Assembly (NCBI GenBank): GCA_019828595.1
Contig: JAHQRK010000011.1
Location: 310,001-374,000 of the forward strand
Length of the DNA stretch: 64,000 bases
Direction of reading: 5' to 3'
DNA from: Aphanomyces cochlioides
Lineage: Eukaryota > Oomycota > Saprolegniomycetes > Saprolegniales > Verrucalvaceae
Shown here: positions 56,405-64,000 of the stretch, one piece after another
Layout: each line of letters begins with the position of its first letter
Position numbering within the stretch: the first letter of the stretch is position 1
Position numbers and translations under genes: made by a program
Notes under the pieces: model-generated
Database searches by the model: none
Seen by the model: the letters and a program-made list of their open reading frames with translations, nothing else
Told to the model about the DNA's origin: nothing

Positions 56405-56533
56405 ACGAAATGGTCGCGCAATGTCCTCTTGAGAGACTTGAGTGGACTCGTGGGATGGCGCTGTTGGTGCGTCCGCCGTTCCTTCAGCCAAAGTAGACAA
56501 GATCGCAATCGCAGACAAGGTGAAAAGCTTCAT
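56213..56533 (-). CDS. Small secreted protein, FRDxRPSxPVYIY family, divergent pair left
   Basis: A 106-residue protein from ATG 56533 with signal peptide MKLFTLSAIAILSTLAEG. After a spacer that is unlike its neighbour comes LDMTGFRDHRPSHPVYIY and a C-terminal half with an acidic patch (DMSDDDTSVV), a basic patch (RRGQRKSIRLRYGR) and the end EEEDAA. An initiator-like CATTCTCAAAGTT lies at 56541-56553 (minus). The last 64 residues are identical to the neighbour at 56707 except one. The function is unknown. Confidence 0.75.
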   Translation of the reverse strand: MKLFTLSAIAILSTLAEGTADAPTAPSHESTQVSQEDIARPFRLDMTGFRDHRPSHPVYIYAPHFDLPIDMSDDDTSVVTFLPRRGQRKSIRLRYGRQSTEEEDAA

Positions 56534-56678
56534 GGAGGGCAACTTTGAGAATGCTATGGTCGAGGCTGTGACCTTTGAAATTGATGAAACATCAATCAAA
56601 CATTTGACTTGGCAGTGATAGTTCTATTGACCACACCGCACTTTCTTTCCAACGACAAGCAGCCCAGAGGAACACAAG

Positions 56679-56694
56679 TCATTTTCGAATTGCG
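56679..56694 (+). promoter_or_regulatory. Initiator of the 56707-57054 gene
   Basis: TCATTTTCGAATTGCG, 13-28 bases before the ATG. Only 173 bases separate the two start codons of the divergent pair. Confidence 0.6.
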
Positions 56695-56706
56695 TTCCAT
56701 TCCACC

Positions 56707-57054
56707 ATGAAGGTCTTCCTCTTGTTAGCCTTGCTTGCTGTCCATGCCTTCGCTGATGGCTCGATGGACTTGAGTGCAGCGTCATCCCAACCAAGCACTC
56801 GAGTCAATGTGGCTGTCGATGACAAGAATGACGCCCAAGAAGACATTGGTCGTTCATTTGGCTTGGACATGACTGGTTTCCGTGACCATCGTCCATCGCA
56901 TCCAGTCTACATTTACGCCCCCCATTTCGATCTCCCGATTGATATGTCGGACGACGACACGTCTGTGGTCACGTTTTTGCCCCGCCGTGGTCAACGCAAG
57001 TCGATCCGTCTCCGTTATGGTCGCCAATCTACGGAAGAGGAGGATGGAGCTTGA
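56707..57054 (+). CDS. Small secreted protein, FRDxRPSxPVYIY family, divergent pair right
   Basis: A 115-residue protein with signal peptide MKVFLLLALLAVHAFADG. A longer spacer (SQPSTRVNVAVDDKNDAQED) precedes LDMTGFRDHRPSHPVYIY and a C-terminal half equal to that of its neighbour, ending EEEDGA. No cysteine in the mature part. Signal peptide and spacer differ strongly from the left gene, whereas the 3' half is the same at DNA level. Confidence 0.75.
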   Translation: MKVFLLLALLAVHAFADGSMDLSAASSQPSTRVNVAVDDKNDAQEDIGRSFGLDMTGFRDHRPSHPVYIYAPHFDLPIDMSDDDTSVVTFLPRRGQRKSIRLRYGRQSTEEEDGA

Positions 57055-57290
57055 GAAAGTGGACGATGATAAAAAGTCATCTAATTGAATGCAAATCTCA
57101 TCTAGCGTTTAAGTCCTCTTGTTCTACCTTGATCCTCTGATTGCGGGGACTGCATCGTCTACGCCATGGCAGTTCTTCCTGCCAACAGCTTGTTGGCTGT
57201 CCTGCAGGTACACGTTGACGTAACCGACTCGAAGTCACTCTTGAAACCGTCATCGAATATCGTTGAAGCGGCGGCCATCGATAGGATCGC

Positions 57291-60200
57291 ATGGGCGGTA
57301 AATTTTCGCAAGTTTATTACCGCGAGAAAGACACCGCTCTCGTCCGCGACTTTGAATTACTCGTGCAGTCGTGGTAGAGCCAATGCGTCCTCTATTCATC
57401 TCAGTCAATGCTAGGGGCAAGTCTGAAATCCTCCATGTATCGACGCAACTCCGACGGGTTTCATTCAACTTTTGCTTGACCTTGGCAAACTTTGAAGAGA
57501 TCCTCGAGCTTCAGCACAACAGTCTCTTCCGACCGATGATCCAACGGTGGTTTAACTTGCTCAAGAACACAGAGACGAGCTCCGTGATCAATGGACTCGA
57601 ATTCATCGCTGCTCTGGCTGTCACGGGGCACACGGGCAAATTAATCGAGCGCATTTCCTTCATCTTTGACCTCTTCGACTTTGACAACACGGGCTGCCTC
57701 ACCAAGGACGAACTCATGATCCTCCTCAAGTCTACAGTGCGTGGGCTCTCCAAAGCTACAGTCGGCCTTGGATTCCAACTGGCTAAGCTCTGTCCCATGG
57801 CGCAGATTGAAGACCTCGCTGCGGTTTGCTTCCGGTATTGCTGCACCAATTTAGCTTGCCTCACCGCCTATAGGCATTGTGGGCTCGACGCGACTGACGA
57901 CTTGCGGAAAGATGCATTCATCCAGTGGGTTGTAGCCACGCCAAAACTTACAAGCATCCTAAAATGCTACGTTCCAAAAGAAAGACTCAGTCCCAACGAA
58001 GCTGCAGCAGCAATCCAGCGAGTTGCCCGCGGTATGCTCGGCCGCAACTTTGTCGACGAGCTGCGTCTGCACAAACGACTCTTGCAAGATCAAGAGCTCG
58101 ACATCGCCGCGAGTAAAATCCAAGAAGCGATGATTCATCGCAAGAAGCGACAGGAAACTGTCCGTCGGTCGAAACTTGAGAGGAATGCTGCGCATGGAGC
58201 AGTCTACACTTTTGGTGCCAATGCTCACGGACTCCTCGGCCACGAGTTCCAAGACCTTGACAAGCCGATCAAAGAGCCAAAGCGGAGCGTCTACTTTCAG
58301 AATTCCGATCAGCGCGTCGTTGGCATTGCGATTGGTATCGTTCATGCTGGTGCTGTGACAGCAGCAGGAGTTGCTTACACCTGGGGCGGCTGTCTTCCAG
58401 GCGCATTTGGAACTGTTGAAAAAGTTGGCGAAATTGTCCGACAATGCCCAAAGCGCGTGGACGACTTGACGGATGTTCACATCTCCTCCATTGCACTGGG
58501 CGCCAGGCATACCATGGCTTTGTCCAGTGACGGGCATGTCTACTCGTGGGGTTCTGGTGAATTTGGCCAGCTTGGCCACGGCGACTTCACAATGGCGACG
58601 GATATTTTCCAAAGACAGTTTGATCAACATACAAGTCGCTCGTATCCCGTCGTGGATTTACCCCTCCGCCTCGACAAGAGCTTGTTTGGAGACGTCAAGA
58701 TCCGCGAGATTGCCTGTGGGCATTACTTTTCAGTCGCCGTGGCGGAAGATGGCTGCGTCTTTACTTGGGGCGAAGGATCGGATGGTCAACTTGGCCTCGG
58801 CTTGACGGACGACTTTTGCGTTGGTTTCCTCGACGACTACCTTCTCCATAGCTCATTTACGTATATGCACACACCGCAGTATGTCCACCTGGAGGAACCT
58901 ATCGGCCACATTGCAGTCGGTGGCAACCACGTCTTTGCCGTGAGCCGCAACCATCGAAGTGTGTACGAGTGGGGGGCGAGTTTTCGGCGCGACGGCGACG
59001 CAGTGTACACTCCGACAAGAAACACTCCCTTGAGCAACCTCTACGTGAAGCGGATTGCGGCTGGAAAAGACTACGCCCTTGCAATCACAGGCTGCGTCTA
59101 CTTGAAACTCTCTGGCATGGAGACCATGTATGGCGTCACGGCCAAGTTTGGCTGTCAACCTGTCGACTTGTATGCTGGACTGAGTGCGCCTTTGATCGCA
59201 GCAGGCGTTCCCAAAGACAAACAAGCGTACGCTGTCAAGGAAGAATGGACGCAAAAGGTAATGACGTGGCAGGGTCTATGGAAACAATTCGTGGCTAGGT
59301 TGTCTACGTCGACAGAGGCAAACCGACTGGTGTGTGGCTCACAATCCAAGGCGACGATCCGTTCCCGCTTGCATGCCTGCCGTCGACGTTTGGTCCAGAG
59401 TTCACGCGTCAAGTCGCATTCACAGGAGAATGTTTCTATACCCCGCAAAAGCTTGTTTCTCTCAAGCATTACGTGCGGCCCGAGCAAGTCGAGGTAGACA
59501 GAGGTAGCAACACACCTAACGCTTGTCGTAGGGGAAGCTGGTTGTATTCCACGTCGAGGAGTCGGATTTGCCAGTCCATGATGCCGATGACGATGTTCCA
59601 GTCGTCGTGGAGCGTCTGATAGTTGCCATGGTGGACAAAGTCAGAGACGCTCAAGAGTGCGGCGCTCTTGGTGTGATCATCGTCTTTGAGTTCATGGCAG
59701 ACGCATTCAGTTTGACGACGGACAGCTCGTATGAATTTACCATTCCAAGTGTGATGCTCAATGCGGCTGCCGGTGTACGCCTCCTGAGTTACATTACAGA
59801 CAAGAAGCGCAGTGGACTTCCAATAAAGCTGTCTGTGTATCACCACGAGGACACGCTGGGCGATCAGGTACACTGTCTTTGGTAAATAAAGCACTACTCG
59901 TCTCTAGCTGCTGGCGATTCAAAAGTCGGGGGCAACTGCGATTGTCGTCGGTCAAAACGATATTTCCAAGTCGCCAACTCGGGTACGTCCATGAACTAGT
60001 TCACCCTTGAGTGAGCGCCGTAGCTGGGAAATAATGTCTTTGAAGGCCTTGGCAATCGCACCGGCATTGCAAACCAAATGCGAATTCCCGTCGTGATGGT
60101 TTCAAACGAGGTCATTGCTCGTCTTCATGGACGAACTGAGAGTTTTTTTACTAGACTGGGAGTACCATCAAAGCTCACTACCAGCGGTTGATCCAAGACT

Positions 60201-60746
60201 CATTCGCCGAGATTGGGATTGCATCCTTCGGAGACGTTTATGCTTGGGGTGCTGGCGACCATGGAGTTCTTGGCCTGGTTCATTCTTTGTCCTTGGCGTT
60301 GACAAACTAATGTTTATAATGTAGGGCGACATGGACAACGAGTCGATCTTCACTGCGGGCTACGATCCAGCGACTAATACGACATATCCAGTCGTCAAAG
60401 CGCCAGAACTGATTGAATCCCTCGTCCAGACGCGTGTTGTTGCGATTTCGTGTGGGGATCACCACGCTGCCGCTGTTTCAGGTACGTTTTCGCTGTCAAG
60501 CAGAAATGGAACGTTGGTAGACACGGGCGACTTGTTCACATGGGGAAGCGGCGTCAATGGCAAACTTGGTCACAACAGCGACCAGGATGAAGTTATTCCA
60601 CGCCTTGTGTCTGCTTTACACACTGTAAATGTCATCGACGTAGCGTGTGGACCGCAGTCCACGGTACGCTTTCACTCATGCCGTGAGAATTCACAGTGAA
60701 ATCGTAGCTTGCAGTCACAGCGCTGGGGGATTCAAACAAGACATAA
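57291..60746 (+). CDS. EF-hand/IQ/RCC1-repeat protein with PA domain and N-myristoylation motif (10 exons)
   Basis: Proposed exons: 57291-57373, 57415-59257, 59299-59493, 59532-59867, 59908-59982, 60024-60110, 60155-60277, 60325-60481, 60521-60663, 60708-60746. Introns are 38-47 bp, GT..AG. Total 3081 nt, 1026 residues. Order: MGGKFS (myristoylation-type start); an EF-hand loop DFDNTGCLTKDE (116-127); IQ motifs AAIQRVARGMLGR (about 223) and SKIQEAMIHRKK; RCC1 repeats (about 286-600, for example YSWGSGEFGQLGHGD); a PA-like domain (TAIVVGQND..GIANQMRIPVVMVSNE); and further RCC1 repeats to the end (FTWGSGVNGKLGHNS). It suggests a membrane-attached calcium/calmodulin-responsive propeller protein. 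Ligand unknown. The start was chosen because it restores the frame through intron 1 and gives MGGKFS. Confidence 0.8.
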
Positions 60747-60753
60747 TACATTT

Positions 60754-62006
60754 TTAGAGTTGGAGGCTACATACAACGACCGTCATGTTATCTACAGACG
60801 GCCCGAATATCCCAGCTGAAACTTCCTTGTTTTTCTCCATGATGGCATCGGCGACGGCTTCCATTTGGCCTTTGTGGGTCGCGAATGCTTGCCAGACAAA
60901 GTCGTTGAGATCTCCATACTGCCAGGCATCCCAGATTCCATCGCTGGCTACCACAAGGAGGACTTGATTCCATTGCTCTGCTTCCATGAGTTGATTCAGT
61001 TCGACTTGGACAATGTCAGGCTCATGCGTGATGCCAAAGGAATGGATATAGAAGTCACCGAGGGAACGTGTGAACGCCAGCGACTCGTGGTACTTCGCAC
61101 GGGCAGGCGTACAACACAGCGAGGCCCACTCCTGACGGACGTTCTTGTAATAGCTGCCTTCGTTGACTTTGGTCACTCCACCGTCGTTTTGATTCACAAC
61201 AAAGACTGGGGTTCTCTCAAGTGCTTGGTGCTTCTCCCGAATGGAAAGTCGCTGGTTGCCAAGAAGCCCATCGTAGACAAACAAAAGTTCGGGGAAGTCA
61301 TCCTTGTTGGGAAGACTACGTGCTGCTGCAACGCTTTGGAACTCCGTCAACGATTCCGGTGAATGGTCACCGCATAGATGGAAAGTAGTGCTGGATTCAG
61401 GCACTTCAGGTGGTAGAGAAACTAGCGGGCCTTGCTTGTGATGCAGACTCATCACTTGACTAGCTAGGAGCGACGACCAGGAACTATCGAACGGCTTGGG
61501 GGCGCATAAAAGTGCAGTCGAGTCACCGACATTGGCGCAGATCATGGTTTGACCATCTAGGACAATGACAATCGATGCAGTCGTGCCTCCTTGCACAAGC
61601 AACGACTTCTGAAGGATGCCTTGCTTGACGACGAGATATCCACCAGTTCGATCCTCCGCTTTCACTTTCCGTTCGTCGTAATAGTCTTTGAACGACTACG
61701 AGGATATAAGACACAGTGCACGTTGGCACAGAGTACAACCTGACGGATCGCTCCATGACATTCGTTGAAATAGTGACGCAACGTCGCTTCCGCATCGATG
61801 CGAAGGTCGCTGTACGTTTGATCTTGACGGAATCGCTCTTCAAAGTACCCTTTGGCTGTTTCCGCCGCCAATCGACCGAGCGTCTTGCCATGACCGTCAA
61901 ACACAGCTAGCGCCACATGGGACTTGTGCTTGACCGCCAAGAACGCGTCTTGGTTCTCCTTGATGGGATTCCCAGGGTCGGTGCAGCCATGGACGTCTAT
62001 CTGCAT
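60754..62006 (-). CDS. PP2C-type Ser/Thr protein phosphatase (2 exons)
   Basis: Exons on the minus strand: 62006-61740 and 61695-60754, with a 44-bp GT..AG intron. Total 1209 nt, 402 residues. PP2C motifs in order: KENQDAF (16-22, metal-binding Asp20), VFDGHG (35-40), GGTTASIVIVLDGQ, ANVGDSTALL, AFTRSLGDF, VVASDGIWDA and DNMTVVV. All the usual metal-coordinating Asp residues appear present, so it should be an active Mg/Mn-dependent phosphatase. No membrane or targeting segment. GCCATTCTGACAAC upstream of the ATG resembles the initiator. Its stop codon lies 7 bases from the stop codon of the RCC1 gene on the other strand. Confidence 0.9.
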
Positions 62007-62053
62007 GTTGTCAGAATGGCAGCGAGTGTCACATGGTCAGAGCGAACCAATCA

Positions 62054-62161
62054 AATTTGATTCTATGAATTTTTTATCCAATCAAATTAAATAAAAATTC
62101 GAACCAATTAGAATTATTCATGAATTAATTTTTAACCAATCAACAATTTTGTTGATTGGTT
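62054..62161. promoter_or_regulatory. AT-rich divergent promoter with repeated CCAAT and a palindrome
   Basis: It lies between the PP2C gene (minus) and the gene at 62173 (plus). Four CCAAT sequences occur on the plus strand within about 100 bases. The last is part of a perfect inverted repeat, AACCAATCAACAA (62134-62146) and its reverse complement (62149-62161), with a 2-base centre. It could bind a CCAAT factor or be a short transposon relic. Confidence 0.45.
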
Positions 62162-62172
62162 GAAATGATCGC

Positions 62173-64000
62173 ATGATCGAAACGTCACCTTTTTGGATGA
62201 TCTGGTGGCTCGTTTTCTTGCTGGTCCATGCGATCGACGGCGACATTGCGCTCCCTCGGCCAAATGTTCTCAATTCGATAGGATCTGTTGGCGCTACTCA
62301 GGTGCGATATGGTGCCATGACTGGCCTTCTTTATGACGAGTAGACCATTCCACTGCGAGCAGATATTGTCATCCCGGACGGCCGCGAAGTTTTCGTGCCC
62401 ATCCATGTTCCCCCCGTCGCTGTGGGCATCAATGCCAAAGGACCAGCAAAAGTCATCGGCGTCAACTCCCTCCATGCCAATGGACGCTTTGGAGTCGGTG
62501 AAGTCATTGACATTGACGTCCAGTTTACAAGTCCAGTCCACGTGGTTGGAACACCATCGCTGCGTATGCTCACGGGATGCCATGCTCCCAGCTGCCGTGT
62601 CAAGGAGATTCAGTCTATAACATGCTGGGCTACGTCAGGTATTATAAGCCAGCATTCTGAAGCTTATAACCGCTTTGAAAAGGTGAATTTGGAGTCTCCT
62701 TTCTAGGAGAAACCGTCTCCAACATCCCATACGATGCCTCGCCGCTCAAGCTTCGCAACTATTTGCTTCGACTGACTTCAATTTCAGCTCTCACAATTAC
62801 CTACGACGCTGGGACGAAAGCTTGTACTTTTCGCGGCACGACAATTACCATTCAGTTTGACCTTGTCAATTCCCTTGGCGTCGATGGTGATCTTCCTTCT
62901 CTGCAACTCGATCCTCTCAACCTTCAAGGCGACAAGACAGCGTTGAGCCACCACACATTTCCAGTCGTGCTAACACCAGTGGCTGTCGAAGTACAGAAAG
63001 GTTTCGCTCCCATCGATCGAGACGCTCCTTTCGTTGGATTCCGAAATCCATCGACTCTAATTTTTCGATACACCGTCGCATTCGGAGACATATCAGCCGA
63101 CTTGGACTATGCTAGCCCCGACTCAATTTGGCTCAATGCTGGCGGTGCTATCTACAACGCCGGCACGACTATCCCTGCAGCACTGGGACTTCCTGTTCCC
63201 GGTCGAGCACCAACATGGTCCACTGGAATGATTTCCAGCCTCAGCATCAACAGGGATATCATTGTCGACTCGACTATTCCGACCATCACAGCCGTGTCAA
63301 CCACAACGCCTGATGGAATTTATGGCACTGGTGAAGTCATTGAGATCATGATCACGTTCTCATTGCCAGTGGCCGTCGTTGGATCACCGACTCTGCTGTT
63401 GGCGACTGGTATCAACGTTGCTCAAGCTCGCATCAATCGAATCCAGTCGGGGGGTCTCGTCCTCGTTGCCCAATATATTGTTGGCGCTGGAGATTACTCG
63501 CTCGACTTAACCTACATCGACACGACCTCGTTCGTTCTCAACGCTGGCGATTCAGTCAAGCGGTTGAGTACAAATCCAACCACGAATGCCAACATGACGC
63601 TGCCACCAAATGGTCTTCCAGGAAGTCTCTTCACTTTTTCAAACTTGGTCATCGACACAACGCCACCGTACATTGTTTCAATAGCGTGCAATCAACCCAA
63701 TGGGGTCTACACCACTGGTGACTCGCTCACCTTTCAGCTCATCTATTCACGCTTAGTTGTTGTCACTGGACTGCCACAATTCAAAGTCGCAACGGGGACA
63801 GTTGATCTTAGTCCTGGGTACTTCGTCGTGAGAGTGCCAACGAATGGCAATCCAAACGTATTCATGTTTCCCGAGCAAGTCGACTGGAGCTGGCTTCAAC
63901 CAGGTACGGCTCTACGCTATCGTGCAAGCCCTCATCGAGTTCTGTAGGGTTTGCATTCGTCGTGGGCGGATCGACATTTACGGTGGCTTCCTTCACGGGA
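62173..64000 (+). CDS. Secreted repeat protein with Ig-like beta domains, 5' part (runs off window)
   Basis: Proposed exons: 62173-62301, 62344-62638, 62683-63903, 63948 to beyond 64000; introns of 42, 44 and 44 bp. The N-terminus has a hydrophobic signal sequence (FWMIWWLVFLLVHAIDG). Then come repeats of about 110-130 residues built on GxGExIxIxxxFxxPVxVxGxPxL, followed by an 'ATG' strand, a G..F.V.F strand and LDL.Y..T....LNAGD. One insert of another type (IPYDASPLKLRNYL..ACTF) follows repeat 1. This pattern of beta-sandwich repeats is common in very large oomycete surface or wall-associated proteins. The remainder is not in the window, so total domains and any anchor are unknown. Confidence 0.75.

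Noticed and set aside
60115..60324. Plus-strand 69-codon frame as separate gene
   Set aside because: It is an out-of-frame reading over an intron and exon 7 of the RCC1-type gene.

Overview
The window is eukaryotic and reads as oomycete, most likely a saprolegnialean such as Aphanomyces (genus is inference). Evidence: very short GT..AG introns (about 39-50 bp, one of 110 bp), genes starting a few bases downstream of an oomycete-type initiator (TCATTYY..CAWTTT), Crinkler (CRN) effector architecture with an LYLAK motif, and many small secreted proteins (SSPs).

Layout. 1-4.2 kb: a single SSP gene, a Cys-rich Thr-stalked membrane protein, a fragment of a CRN C-terminal module, and a CRN with a nuclease-like C-terminus broken by one in-frame stop. 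4.3-22.3 kb: a transposon nest. It holds a degenerate Ty3/gypsy element (234-bp LTRs, left LTR split by a 986-bp Tc1/mariner-like element with TA target duplication), part of a second gypsy element, and a decayed L1-type LINE. 23.9-26.8 kb: two CRN-type header domains head to head, one leading into a frameshifted P-loop NTPase CRN.

27231-45787 is the centrepiece: about 25.4 direct copies of a 731-bp unit, each with its own initiator and the same 104-codon SSP gene on the minus strand. All 25 complete genes are identical; the only differences seen between units are 1-2 base indels at one spot about 165 bp upstream of the start codon. Diverged single-copy relatives lie at 418-720, 56213-56533 and 56707-57054, all with the core FRDxRPSxPVYIYxP. 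The last two form a divergent pair whose 3' halves are identical in inverted orientation.

46.6-64 kb is gene-rich. It has a small two-TM protein, a tandem-domain GILT-like thiol reductase (12 exons reconstructed), a HECT E3 ligase with a RanBP2 zinc finger (5 exons), a second SSP family (53130-53456 and 55674-55991) flanking a hAT relic, a myristoylatable EF-hand/IQ/RCC1/PA protein (10 exons) tail to tail with a PP2C phosphatase (2 exons), and the 5' part of a secreted repeat protein that runs off the window.

Taken together this looks like a secretome and effector compartment (SSPs, CRNs) interleaved with transposons and abutting housekeeping genes. Function of the SSP families is unknown. 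All exon models were made by hand from splice sites and frame and have no transcript support.
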